28,392 nt of DNA from a virus. The first letter of the stretch is position 1, and each line of letters starts with the position of its first letter. Position numbers and translations under genes: made by a program. The stretch lies in IMG/VR virus record IMGVR_UViG_3300028393_001676, positions 1 to 28,392 of that record; one strand, written 5' to 3'. Below are positions 1-7,807 of the stretch, piece after piece. The notes under the pieces were generated by a model. It was not told the DNA's origin. It worked only from the letters and a program-made list of their open reading frames with translations, and did not search any database.

Positions 1-295
1 CGCCCATTAATTTATCTGCCAATTTGACTACTTCTTCATCCTCTGGACTAAATCCAACAATGGTTAAATTTTCTGCCCATGGACTTTCTTGTTCAAATGA
101 CACATGACCAGCCGCATCAGCACGGGCCGCCGCAACAGCTAGTCCATAGCGATATTGCATATATGGATCGGTATTTCGCAATTGACGTTGTACCCATACA
201 CCTGGCAGTGCCGCATCCACATCTTTGCTCAAACTGGCAAACTTACCGTGTGACTTGGCACTGGCACTTTCAGGTAAAAATTCTTTTGCTCGCAT
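1..295 (-). CDS. Conserved T4-like phage protein of unknown function (3' end outside window)
   Basis: An open frame starts at the ATG at 293-295 and runs off the left edge, so only about 98 N-terminal residues are visible. It begins MRAKEFLPES and later contains YMQYRYGLAVAAARA, then a charged PEDEEVVKLADKLMG stretch. The same pattern (MRAxxF, YxxYRxGxAxA, acidic ExExV helix) is seen in the last 130 residues of the next upstream gene, so the two are paralogous modules. The start lies one base after the TAA of that gene, which implies translational coupling. No Shine-Dalgarno is obvious. I recall similar small proteins in T4-like marine phages but know no function for them. The frame is clear; the role is unknown. 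Confidence 0.75.
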   Translation of the reverse strand, partial: MRAKEFLPESASAKSHGKFASLSKDVDAALPGVWVQRQLRNTDPYMQYRYGLAVAAARADAAGHVSFEQESPWAENLTIVGFSPEDEEVVKLADKLMG

Positions 296-296
296 A

Positions 297-1592
297 TTAT
301 ATACCGTACTTGTTCTTTTTAGGCTTGGCAACTGCGCTGGCTTTGTTAACGTCTGCCATCTCTTCGCTACGTTTACCACTCCAGTTTTCTATAGTTCCAG
401 CACCTACTTGCAAAGCGGCAGCTTTGACCATTTCATATTCTTCTTCAGTGTAGCTGGAAATCAGCGGGTCTCCTCCGATCCAATTATCAGCTGCCATCTT
501 TGTCGGGTAGTCCGGAGCACCGGCCAGCGCAATACCCATGCGATAATTTTTATACATGCTGCCAGTTGCCATGTTCAAGCCTGGTATTGTGGACGTATTT
601 TTCATGGCTGTTTTTTTCTCAACATCTATGGGTTTTGTTCCGCCCTTGCCCACTGACCCTTCTTTTACAAACTGATGTGCTCGCATTTCTCTTATTATCT
701 TGTTAGCATATTTAATCGAATTTTCTTTGTACATCTGCTGTTGTTTAATCCATTGCTCCAACGAAGCATATTCACTAGAACTAAATTGTGGTTGTACACC
801 TTTGCTGTTGGCATCTTTTATACGTTGTAGATACATTCTTATATGCGGAGGCGGAAGAGCATCGGATAGTTCTTTATCTCTAGCAACTGCGGCTCTTACA
901 TCTGCCAAGCTAGTACTTGGTTTTTTGACCACTTTAGGTGCTTGTTTTGCCAGTAGTGACATTAATCCTTCTGCCGCTGGCTCTATAACCGGTTTTTCTT
1001 TCTTAACTTTCTTAACTTTTTCTGGATGCTGTCCTACTGCGGCAACTACTGTGTCGTAATAGTGTTGACCGTTTACTGCTAAATCTGGATTGGTGCCAGC
1101 GGCTTGATAAAACGCCTTCATATCTCCCGCACGAGCGGCAGTGCGTAATGCAGTGGCACTACTTACACGGGGACTTTCTACGTGTATGATTTTAGCAAAA
1201 TTAAAATAACCATGAGTACTTTCTTTGCCATTGTATTGATGCAGTAGTTTGCCTGCCCATGCCCAATCTTGACTATCTGTAACATAGGCAATGGTAGCGC
1301 CATCGCCTACTTGTTGATATATCTTAGCGGCTAATGTAACAACACTTTGTTCGCCTAGAATGTGTCCTTTGATTTGAGGATCAATAGCAGTCATCCATGC
1401 TGTTTTTAAATCGTATGGCAATGGATCATTAGGACCAATAGTTCCGGGATTAGTTCCAATAAACCATTTGTGACCAGCATGTTTAACGGCATTCCATACT
1501 TCCATGTGTCCTTGATGTGGAGGATTAAAGCGACCAAAGCAAAATGCCGCAGTAGCTTTATGATGCGCTTCGAATAACTGTCTTAATTTCAC
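297..1592 (-). CDS. HxGH-motif nucleotidyltransferase (adenylyl/cytidylyltransferase-like) fused to a phage C-terminal module
   Basis: The 431-residue protein opens with FCFGRFNPPHQGHMEVWNA; HQGH (residues 26-29) is the HxGH signature of the nucleotidyltransferase alpha/beta-phosphodiesterase superfamily. VSSATALR (143-150) resembles the second family motif (ISSTxxR) that binds the nucleotide phosphates. The core spans about residues 14-185 and is followed by a Lys-rich linker (190-225). From residue 303 (MRAHQFVKEG) the C-terminus resembles the small gene immediately downstream. The start is GTG, overlapping the TGA of the upstream gene by four bases (GTGA); no in-frame ATG occurs before the catalytic motif, so GTG is preferred. 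The family transfers NMP to small molecules (NMN, pantetheine phosphate, glycerol phosphate), but the substrate here cannot be read from the sequence. Confidence 0.8.
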   Translation of the reverse strand: MKLRQLFEAHHKATAAFCFGRFNPPHQGHMEVWNAVKHAGHKWFIGTNPGTIGPNDPLPYDLKTAWMTAIDPQIKGHILGEQSVVTLAAKIYQQVGDGATIAYVTDSQDWAWAGKLLHQYNGKESTHGYFNFAKIIHVESPRVSSATALRTAARAGDMKAFYQAAGTNPDLAVNGQHYYDTVVAAVGQHPEKVKKVKKEKPVIEPAAEGLMSLLAKQAPKVVKKPSTSLADVRAAVARDKELSDALPPPHIRMYLQRIKDANSKGVQPQFSSSEYASLEQWIKQQQMYKENSIKYANKIIREMRAHQFVKEGSVGKGGTKPIDVEKKTAMKNTSTIPGLNMATGSMYKNYRMGIALAGAPDYPTKMAADNWIGGDPLISSYTEEEYEMVKAAALQVGAGTIENWSGKRSEEMADVNKASAVAKPKKNKYGI

Positions 1593-2833
1593 TGTGGTGC
1601 CTCCGGTGCTGTAACTGGCTTTTTACCAGGAGCCCATGTTGTAGGAACAATTTTAATGTTGCCGTACTTATGACCTTTTTGTGCATAGCGTACATGACCT
1701 TCGCCGTGTGTATCCCAAATTTCTTTGCGTGGTTGTTGTTTGATGGCGGCATCCACAGTATCTTTCATGTTGCGTATGCCTTTGATTAAAAATAGTATAG
1801 CATCTAATCCGCCAGGATGTGCCTGTATCATGTCAATGATATGCTGAATCTTTTTAGGACTTTTACCTTTACTGGTCATCCAGTTGGTAAATGTTGCGCC
1901 TGAGATAGTACCGAAGTCTTGCTCTGCATTAGCGTGTTTGTTGCTCATGTCATTGAAGAAAGGATAAAATATTCCATTCTTATCAGCATCAGGCAAACTA
2001 TTTAAGAAACCATCTATGACTGCGGCATGTTTATTTGTGTATTCGATCATACCATCTACTGCGCTAATGTCCGCGGCAGGTGCGGCATCTGTATAGATAG
2101 GCCCTTGTACAATAAGTCCCGGTGTGCCATTAAATTCTTCAAAACTATCTTTAGGCTGTTGTGAACGATCGTCTGCACCAAACGATGGAAATGTTGCATG
2201 CCCTACAACCATGACCTTGGCCTGTGTAATACGTTGTCCTAGTTCACTACCAGCGTCTACATGATATGTTGTATTGCTTAATGGGTTGGGGCTAAATTCC
2301 CAAACACCCTGTGGATACTCTGCGGTCTTGGGCGCAAGACGTTTATTAAGAGCAGGATCTACACCAAACAATGCATCTGCATACACAAATCCTACAAAGT
2401 TTTTAGGAGTTGCGGCATCAAATAGCGGATATAAATTACTAAAGTTAGTGGCAAACTGTTGACGCTTTTGTTGCTCTTCAGGAGTTTTGGCATTACCACT
2501 TTGATTGGCAATAAAATCGTACACACCTTCGGCACTGTCGCTCTTAACACCGCGTCCCCATTGGTTGTGTCCAGCAAGTATCAAAGGCCCGCCTTTCTTT
2601 TCACGTCCCCAATATACTTGTGGATTGCCATCCCACTTGCGTCTGACGGTAGTTTGTCCAGCTTTTTCGCTAGCAATTTCTTTAAAGTGGTTAAGTGCTT
2701 CTAGCGTACCATTAACACCTTTGAAAAATACTAAATGCTCTGGATGATTAAAAGGTCTGCCGTACTTTTCCATGCTGTCGTCATTAACAGCAATAGCTTT
2801 GCCTTCATAATAGAACATTTCTCTTAACAGCAC
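1589..2833 (-). CDS. DUF6267-like phage protein with a ligase-type KxDG motif
   Basis: A 414-residue protein resembling a family I remember from T4-like marine phages as DUF6267. RRKWDGNPQVYWG contains K66-W-D68-G69, matching motif I (KxDG) of covalent nucleotidyltransferases (DNA/RNA ligases, capping enzymes), where the Lys takes AMP. Further matches in the right order are GFVYADALFG (about 148-157, motif III-like), EGHV (378-381, motif IV EGxV) and KIV with K394 (motif V-like). This supports a ligase-like fold, but the activity is inferred. The start is GTG at 2833 with an AAGGAT Shine-Dalgarno at good spacing; the alternative ATG is five codons inside. It sits directly upstream of the HxGH nucleotidyltransferase with a GTGA overlap, so the two are probably co-translated. 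Confidence 0.65.
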   Translation of the reverse strand: MLLREMFYYEGKAIAVNDDSMEKYGRPFNHPEHLVFFKGVNGTLEALNHFKEIASEKAGQTTVRRKWDGNPQVYWGREKKGGPLILAGHNQWGRGVKSDSAEGVYDFIANQSGNAKTPEEQQKRQQFATNFSNLYPLFDAATPKNFVGFVYADALFGVDPALNKRLAPKTAEYPQGVWEFSPNPLSNTTYHVDAGSELGQRITQAKVMVVGHATFPSFGADDRSQQPKDSFEEFNGTPGLIVQGPIYTDAAPAADISAVDGMIEYTNKHAAVIDGFLNSLPDADKNGIFYPFFNDMSNKHANAEQDFGTISGATFTNWMTSKGKSPKKIQHIIDMIQAHPGGLDAILFLIKGIRNMKDTVDAAIKQQPRKEIWDTHGEGHVRYAQKGHKYGNIKIVPTTWAPGKKPVTAPEAPQ

Positions 2834-2835
2834 GA

Positions 2836-3201
2836 TTAATCCTTATACTTGCCGTTAGATAGGTGTTCTTTGGTGTCTTCTAACATTTTTTTGCAAATAT
2901 CATTGCAAAGTTTTTCGTCTAACTGTGGGGGTAGCTCGCGGATAGGAAATTTTTTCACATAGGCGTGATAACTGTTTTCTACTGCTGGGCGAAATACTTT
3001 ACTGCTTATTTCACCTTTTTTATCAATACAACGGGTTAGGCTTGGAAATACATGACGACGATATACATCATCATCGTTGTGCATGAAGTGTATTAAGTCT
3101 TCGGCAAGATCAAAGTTTAATTCTCTACCACCACCTTCTACAGGTTTGATAAACTTCATATCGTCGAAGTATTTGCCCTCTAATAGTTCATTTATACGCA
3201 T
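2836..3201 (-). CDS. Small conserved phage protein, function unknown
   Basis: About 121 residues, starting MRINELLEGKYFDDMKF. I chose the ATG at 3199-3201; a TTG four codons upstream would give a longer form but lacks support. The protein is charged and helical in character, with HNDDDVYRRHVFPSL in the middle and ending KYKD. No signal peptide, membrane segment or catalytic motif is recognisable. It lies two bases upstream of the DUF6267-like gene, and a T4-late-type element (GATAAATA) lies 47 bases upstream, so it is probably the first gene of a late unit that includes the two nucleotidyltransferase-like genes. I do not recognise a function. Confidence 0.7.
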   Translation of the reverse strand: MRINELLEGKYFDDMKFIKPVEGGGRELNFDLAEDLIHFMHNDDDVYRRHVFPSLTRCIDKKGEISSKVFRPAVENSYHAYVKKFPIRELPPQLDEKLCNDICKKMLEDTKEHLSNGKYKD

Positions 3202-3247
3202 TTTTAAGCCCAAATTATTAAATCAGCAGAAATCTCTGCGGTTAGAG

Positions 3248-3255
3248 TATTTATC
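3248..3255 (-). promoter_or_regulatory. Candidate T4-type late promoter (GATAAATA)
   Basis: The minus strand reads AAGCGATAAATACTC in the intergenic gap before the gene starting at 3201. T4 late promoters consist of a -10 element TATAAATA read by the gp55 sigma factor, and this matches at seven of eight positions. The same 13 bases AAGCGATAAATAC recur at 16234-16246, before another gene start. Promoter function is inferred. Confidence 0.5.
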
Positions 3256-3269
3256 GCTTTTGCAGGGCT

Positions 3270-3908
3270 TTAGTTTTTAATGATACGCTCTACTTTGCTA
3301 ATACTACCGCCCAAATGCATACGGGCCATAAGCAAATTGTTGTCCCCAGTGACGTAAAAATGTGTGCCACCCCAACTGCGCGGCTTGTGCAGATCTTTAA
3401 CACAACTCTTTGTTAGTTTAAGTTTTTTGTTAGATTCTGCCCACTCCACAAATGCACCATGCTCTTGGGTAGTTTTACCTAGGGTAATACGAAAATCATA
3501 ATTCATTTTGGGCATAATTACAGTGCCCGAATCTAGCGTAGTATTATCCGGCGGCTTACTAATGTATTTCACATGATCCGTGCTAATCTTGGCTAATTTA
3601 TTAATATCCACCAGCTTATTACTGTAGATACTGAGCCATGGACTTTCTACCCTGATGTCTATATCCGACATTTTAGATAATACTTTTTGCAATTGAAAAG
3701 CATAGTCTAAGTCTTCTTGATTACTGATACCACCGTGCCTGTAACCAAATTGATTTGGCTTAGGCTGATGTGGTATTGTAATTTCCAATAAGTTTTTATA
3801 TACAGTATCTAGATCACTGTGCCTAAATAGGCTCGATCCGGCACATGTCAGCACAATTTTGTACTGATATATGCCGTTGAATAGTTTTTTAGTTACCTTG
3901 TACTGCAT
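3270..3908 (-). CDS. Conserved phage protein, function unknown
   Basis: A 212-residue protein beginning MQYKVTKKLFNGIYQYKIV. It starts inside the end of clpA (20-base overlap), so it is likely translated from the clpA message. It is basic at both ends, with HGGISNQEDLDYAFQLQKVL in the middle and SWGGTHFYVTGDNNLLMARM near the C-terminus; the latter resembles a beta-hairpin core but matches no motif I can name. No signal peptide or membrane segment is visible. A role tied to the ClpA/DnaJ/deformylase module is possible from position alone. Confidence 0.7.
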   Translation of the reverse strand: MQYKVTKKLFNGIYQYKIVLTCAGSSLFRHSDLDTVYKNLLEITIPHQPKPNQFGYRHGGISNQEDLDYAFQLQKVLSKMSDIDIRVESPWLSIYSNKLVDINKLAKISTDHVKYISKPPDNTTLDSGTVIMPKMNYDFRITLGKTTQEHGAFVEWAESNKKLKLTKSCVKDLHKPRSWGGTHFYVTGDNNLLMARMHLGGSISKVERIIKN

Positions 3909-6162
3909 GTTCTGCTGTATCTACCATCAGTAATGGAGTCTTAGGCAACTTAGGTTTAGCCGCCAATGAAATTTTACCTTCTTGGACAGTAATAGTTAAC
4001 CAACCACCATTCTTAAGATCTCCGAACAACATCATTTTTGCCAAAGGACGTTTAATTTCTTTGTCGATAACACGTTGTAGCGGACGAGCACCCATCTTTT
4101 TATCAAAGCCGTTGTCGATTAACCAGTTGGTAGCTTCTTTATCAATCTTGATACGGATACCTTTTTCTTTAACTTGGTCACGCATCTCGTCAATAAACTT
4201 ATCTACTACCTTAACAACAGTTTCTTTACCAAGTTTGTTGAATGTAATAACGGCATCTAAACGATTACGGAACTCTGGTGCAAAGAATTTCTTAAGTTCT
4301 TTATCGCTGTAGTCTTTTTCTTGACTACCAAAGCCGATATTGTTCTTTTCAGCGTCCTGCGCACCAGCATTGGTTGTAAGAATTAGCACAATGTTACGAC
4401 AGTCAGCACGTTTGCCGTTTGAACCAGTAATAAAACCATTATCCATCATTTGCAACAATACTGTGCTGACATCTGGATGACTCTTTTCAACTTCGTCAAA
4501 CAACAGAACAGCATTGGGATTCTCTTGAATCTGTGTAATCAGCAAGCCTGCATTTTCTTCAAAGCCAACATAACCTGGAGGGCTACCGATCAGTTTACTG
4601 ATGCTGTGCTTTTCTTGATATTCACTCATATCAAAACGTAACAACTTGGTACCTAAGTGTTTAGCCAGACTTTTGGCCGTTTCAGTCTTACCGCAACCAG
4701 TCGGGCCCATGAATACAAAACTACCAACGGGCTTGTTCTCTGGTTTAAGTCCAGCTTGAGCAACGATAATTTTGTCTACAATTTCTTCAATAGCATTATC
4801 TTGACCAAACACATCGGCATTCACGTTATCTTGCAGTTTGGCAATGCTTGAACTTTCACTTTCCATGATTTGCTCTTCGGGCATAGCAACCATCTTAGCA
4901 AGCTCATATTGAATTTCACGTTCTCCAATAACACGATCATCTGCCATCTTTAAGTTAAAGCGACTACATGCTACGTCGATTAGGTCAATAGCCTTATCTG
5001 GTAGTTTCTTATCAGCTTGATATTTAACGCTTAACTTAATAGCCGCTTGTAGTGCATCATTACGAATCTTGACATTGTGGAATGACTCGTAATACTTCTT
5101 AATACCTTGCAAGATACTGTAAGTCATTTCTTGAGTAGGCTCGTCAACAGTAATGCGTTGAAAACGACGCATCAGCGCACGATCCTTTTCAAAGTGCTTG
5201 CGATATTCTTCCCAAGTAGTACTGGCCACAACTTTAATGTTGCCTTTGCTTAGAGCAGGTTTCATCATGTTAGCGAGATCATTAGCTGAATTACCAGCAG
5301 ATCCTGCGCCAGAGATCATATGTGCCTCGTCGATGAACAGCACAGTCTTACCTTTCTTTTGCAGAGCTTTGATAACATGTTTAAAACGTTCTTCAAAGTC
5401 TCCGCGGTACTTACTGCCAGCCAACATGGCACTAATATCCAAACTGTATACTTTGTATTCTTTTAGGAAATCTGGAACAGCACCCTTGACGATATTATAA
5501 GCAAGTCCCTCTGCTATAGCAGTCTTACCTACACCAGGATCTCCTACAAGAATCACGTTGTTCTTACTGCGACGACCTAAGGCCAAACTAATATTTTCAA
5601 GTTCGTCAATACGTCCAATAACAGGATCAATTTTGTTCTTAGTAACTTGATCGTTAAGATTAGTAGTAAATGCCGCAAGTGCTCTAGTTAGTGTATTGCT
5701 TTCAGGAGCTTCGTCGTCTGAAACTTCTTCAACGCTGTTGTTGATAAAGTCGGCAAATTTATCGCGGTCAATGCCAGCTTGCTGAATATAAAAATGAGCC
5801 CAACTGCGTTTTTCACCCATCATGGCAATAAACACATCTGTACTTTCTATACGTTGACGTCCGTTAAACAACACCTGGGTAAATGCACGATTAAGCACAC
5901 GTTCTACACTTTGTGTCTTGCGAGGTTTGACCACAACATCTTGGACTACTATTTCACCGCAGTTATTGTTCAAATAAGTAGTGAGATTTTTTTTAAGATC
6001 GTCGGCATTGGATCCAAAGTTTTTAATACATTCTTTAAAGTTATCTTCTGATAGCATTGCTAATAGAATATGCTCTATGGTCAGGTATTCGTGATGTAGT
6101 TTTTTTGCAGTTTCAATTGCTTTTTCAAATACTGCTTGTAGGTTATCACTTGGTTCAACCAT
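3889..6162 (-). CDS. clpA: ClpA-type AAA+ unfoldase, ATP-binding subunit of Clp protease
   Basis: The 757-residue length matches full-length bacterial ClpA (about 758). The order is a Clp N-terminal double repeat (about 1-145), AAA+ module 1 with Walker A GDPGVGKT (207-214) and Walker B VLFIDEAH (274-281), then module 2 with Walker A GPTGCGKT (486-493), Walker B LLFDEVE (553-559), arginine-finger region FRNRLD (631-636) and sensor 2 GARPLQR (691-697). An IGF tripeptide (609-611) sits where ClpA/ClpX carry the IGL/IGF loop that docks on ClpP, so this unfoldase probably feeds the host ClpP peptidase; there is no clpP or clpS in the window. The family unfolds substrates using ATP and threads them into ClpP. 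The start at 6162 overlaps the def stop by one base (TAATG). All catalytic motifs are intact. Confidence 0.95.
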   Translation of the reverse strand: MVEPSDNLQAVFEKAIETAKKLHHEYLTIEHILLAMLSEDNFKECIKNFGSNADDLKKNLTTYLNNNCGEIVVQDVVVKPRKTQSVERVLNRAFTQVLFNGRQRIESTDVFIAMMGEKRSWAHFYIQQAGIDRDKFADFINNSVEEVSDDEAPESNTLTRALAAFTTNLNDQVTKNKIDPVIGRIDELENISLALGRRSKNNVILVGDPGVGKTAIAEGLAYNIVKGAVPDFLKEYKVYSLDISAMLAGSKYRGDFEERFKHVIKALQKKGKTVLFIDEAHMISGAGSAGNSANDLANMMKPALSKGNIKVVASTTWEEYRKHFEKDRALMRRFQRITVDEPTQEMTYSILQGIKKYYESFHNVKIRNDALQAAIKLSVKYQADKKLPDKAIDLIDVACSRFNLKMADDRVIGEREIQYELAKMVAMPEEQIMESESSSIAKLQDNVNADVFGQDNAIEEIVDKIIVAQAGLKPENKPVGSFVFMGPTGCGKTETAKSLAKHLGTKLLRFDMSEYQEKHSISKLIGSPPGYVGFEENAGLLITQIQENPNAVLLFDEVEKSHPDVSTVLLQMMDNGFITGSNGKRADCRNIVLILTTNAGAQDAEKNNIGFGSQEKDYSDKELKKFFAPEFRNRLDAVITFNKLGKETVVKVVDKFIDEMRDQVKEKGIRIKIDKEATNWLIDNGFDKKMGARPLQRVIDKEIKRPLAKMMLFGDLKNGGWLTITVQEGKISLAAKPKLPKTPLLMVDTAEHAVQGN

Positions 6163-6653
6163 TACTTTCTTCCCTTTTTCTTTAATAATTTCTTTTTAGC
6201 TAGTGCTAGTTTTAATGGACTAATATGTTCTGTAAAACAAATACCATCCAAATGGTCTAGTTCATGTTGAAAACATCTTGAATCTATTCCAGTTAGTTCT
6301 ATTATACGCTTATTTCCTTGTCTGTCAAGGTATCCGACAGTAATATTATTATGACGTGGAACTTTTAAAAATAATTCCGGAAAGCTCAAACATCCTTCAT
6401 TATCTTCAACCATGTCGTTGTCTCCATGTAAGATATACGGGTTGAACATGCAAAAAGGAACTTGGTCTTTAAGATGTATGGCAAACACTCTTTTGAGTAA
6501 TCCCACTTGGTTTCCCGCAAGACCAATACCTTTACTTTCAATCATAAGTTGAACCATGTCAACTTCGACTTCTTTTGCATTTAAGTCTGTTTCAAAATTC
6601 CAATCTACAGCTTTTTGTTTAAGTATAGGATCAGGAAATTTTACTAATTTCAT
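6162..6653 (-). CDS. def: Peptide deformylase
   Basis: A 163-residue enzyme that removes the N-formyl group from nascent proteins. All three family motifs are visible: motif 1 GIGLAGNQVG (42-51; the usual second Ala is Gly and Pro is Asn), motif 2 EGCLS (86-90) with metal ligand Cys88, and motif 3 HELDH (130-134) with metal ligands His130/His134 and catalytic Glu131. The C-terminus is short and lysine-rich (KKKLLKKKGRK), lacking the longer helix of many bacterial enzymes, as is usual in phage deformylases. The ATG at 6653 lies within the end of dnaJ (23-base overlap) and the stop overlaps the clpA start, so the three are tightly coupled. Deformylase is known as a phage-borne accessory gene in marine T4-like phages. 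Confidence 0.93.
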   Translation of the reverse strand: MKLVKFPDPILKQKAVDWNFETDLNAKEVEVDMVQLMIESKGIGLAGNQVGLLKRVFAIHLKDQVPFCMFNPYILHGDNDMVEDNEGCLSFPELFLKVPRHNNITVGYLDRQGNKRIIELTGIDSRCFQHELDHLDGICFTEHISPLKLALAKKKLLKKKGRK

Positions 6654-7494
6654 CGTTTATCTGACGTAGTTTTGCCACGAGAGCTGGATCTTCTATAGAA
6701 GGTGCTTTAATATTAATTACACTAACAAACCTACCCCTGCCGCCATGGTTTACATTTTGAAATCCATTACCAGCACTGGCAAATTCTACTCCGGATTCCA
6801 CTCCAGGGCGTATATCTAAATCAAGTTTAGTTCCATTGATAATTTTAACAGTTTTTTTGCAACCTATCATTGCTTCAATAGGATTGATATGTACCGTTGT
6901 ATACAAGTCGTCGCCTTGACGTTTGTAATTTTGATCTGGCAATACTACTATAGTAACATTAAGATTACCTCGCGGCGCACCAGGCATACTATCGTCGCCT
7001 AACTCGCCATAGCGAATAGTTTCACCGTGCTGTATACCAGCCGGCACATTAATAACTACAGTTTGAGTCCGACCACTTGGTAATTTATAATTTGCTTCAA
7101 GCTGTTTTCCAACATAAGAATCTAGTAATGTGATCTGACATTGAATATTTAAATCTCGATTGCGTCGCATTTGACCTCGATGTCCGCCAAATATGTCCGC
7201 AAATGGATGACCTTGTGGAAAAGGGCTTCCGCCTCCGAACATATTGCCAAACGGATCAAATGGATTGCCAGTATTGAAGTGGAATTGCTGTCCACCGTAT
7301 TGTCGCTGATGGTCGTATTCAGCTTTCTTTTGTGGATCGCTTAGGTTGTCGTATGCAACACTAATATCTTTGAACTTGGCTTGATCACCACCCTTATCTG
7401 GATGATGTTTATTAGCCAAAGTTCGGTATGCTTTTTTAATTTCGTCCGGGCTAGCATTTTCGTTAATGCCTAGTGTTTGGTAATAATCAGTCAT
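6631..7494 (-). CDS. DnaJ/CbpA-type J-domain co-chaperone (no zinc finger)
   Basis: A 287-residue class B Hsp40. The J domain covers residues 1-65 with the invariant HPD at 31-33, which stimulates DnaK ATPase. A Gly/Phe-rich linker follows (about 70-105, FDPFGNMFGGGSPFPQGHPF), then two beta-sandwich substrate-binding domains (about 115-280, including the GxxIRYGELGDD-type region). There is no CxxCxGxG zinc finger, so it is CbpA-like rather than canonical DnaJ. No DnaK or GrpE is in the window, so it presumably partners host DnaK. First gene of the dnaJ-def-clpA operon, about 25 bases after the predicted start of a perfect sigma70 promoter. A GGAG 14 bases before the ATG is a somewhat distant ribosome site. 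Confidence 0.92.
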   Translation of the reverse strand: MTDYYQTLGINENASPDEIKKAYRTLANKHHPDKGGDQAKFKDISVAYDNLSDPQKKAEYDHQRQYGGQQFHFNTGNPFDPFGNMFGGGSPFPQGHPFADIFGGHRGQMRRNRDLNIQCQITLLDSYVGKQLEANYKLPSGRTQTVVINVPAGIQHGETIRYGELGDDSMPGAPRGNLNVTIVVLPDQNYKRQGDDLYTTVHINPIEAMIGCKKTVKIINGTKLDLDIRPGVESGVEFASAGNGFQNVNHGGRGRFVSVINIKAPSIEDPALVAKLRQINDEISKIS

Positions 7495-7505
7495 AGTCGT
7501 AAAAA

Positions 7506-7549
7506 AGGCTCCGTTAATAATAGTAATTATACTATCTTAAGCGGAGCCT
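7506..7549 (-). terminator. Rho-independent terminator of the lysis operon, containing a promoter in its arms
   Basis: On the minus strand an 8-bp arm AGGCTCCG pairs with CGGAGCCT. Inside it are further matched segments TTAA/TTAA and ATAGTA/TACTAT around a TAAT loop, giving about 18 paired bases with small bulges. The right arm runs into six Ts (7501-7506), the classic intrinsic-terminator layout, placed after the small secreted-protein gene. The same DNA holds the -10 box of the dnaJ promoter. The plus-strand reading has no comparable T tract (only TGTCAA), so termination is mainly for leftward transcription. Confidence 0.7.
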
Positions 7550-7554
7550 GTCAA
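7526..7554 (-). promoter_or_regulatory. Perfect-consensus sigma70 promoter for dnaJ-def-clpA
   Basis: Minus-strand TTGACA (7549-7554) is followed by a 17-base spacer and TATAAT (7526-7531): both hexamers and the spacing match the bacterial sigma70 consensus exactly. The expected start is about 7519, giving a leader of some 25 bases to the dnaJ ATG, with GGAG in it. Such a site would be read by host RNA polymerase without phage factors, suggesting early expression. The inverted repeat GGCTCCG/CGGAGCC brackets the -10 box and could also be an operator. Confidence 0.8.
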
Positions 7555-7563
7555 GTATTTGGA

Positions 7564-7797
7564 TTACTTTTTCTTGTCTGGAACTGCTTCGCCTTCGACT
7601 TTCTTGTGAACTTTGATTTTTTTACAATCTTCGGCTTGCTTGCCAGTTTTCTTATCCATTACTGCCTTGCCTGCTTTGTCCACTTTTGGTGTGCAAACTT
7701 CTTTAGTCTCTCCACCTGCATAAGCCATGCCAGTAGTAGCTACTAGGCAAACTGAATAAATGCCTACAATATATAATGCCGCTAATAATTTTTTCAT
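7564..7797 (-). CDS. Small secreted cationic protein of the lysis region, function unknown
   Basis: 77 residues. I chose the ATG at 7795-7797 because an AAGGAAA Shine-Dalgarno lies six bases upstream and the product then starts with a textbook signal peptide (MKK, hydrophobic core, AYA before GG at 27/28). A longer frame to 7851 would bury this signal and overlap the holin gene. The predicted mature part (about 50 residues) is very Lys-rich with two Cys (VCTPK and EDCKK) that could form a disulphide in the periplasm. It is the last gene of the lysis cassette, just before the terminator. Position suggests an export-related lysis or envelope role, but no function is recognisable. Confidence 0.72.
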   Translation of the reverse strand: MKKLLAALYIVGIYSVCLVATTGMAYAGGETKEVCTPKVDKAGKAVMDKKTGKQAEDCKKIKVHKKVEGEAVPDKKK

Positions 7798-7807
7798 TTT
7801 AATTTCC

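Noticed and set aside
225-1059. Several plus-strand frames opposite the HxGH nucleotidyltransferase
   Set aside because: No motif and Cys/Leu/Ser-rich nonsense composition; the minus-strand frame is continuous with catalytic motifs.
1558-1752. 64-codon minus-strand frame over the junction of the two nucleotidyltransferase genes
   Set aside because: Out of frame with both neighbours, which overlap cleanly by GTGA; no recognisable content.
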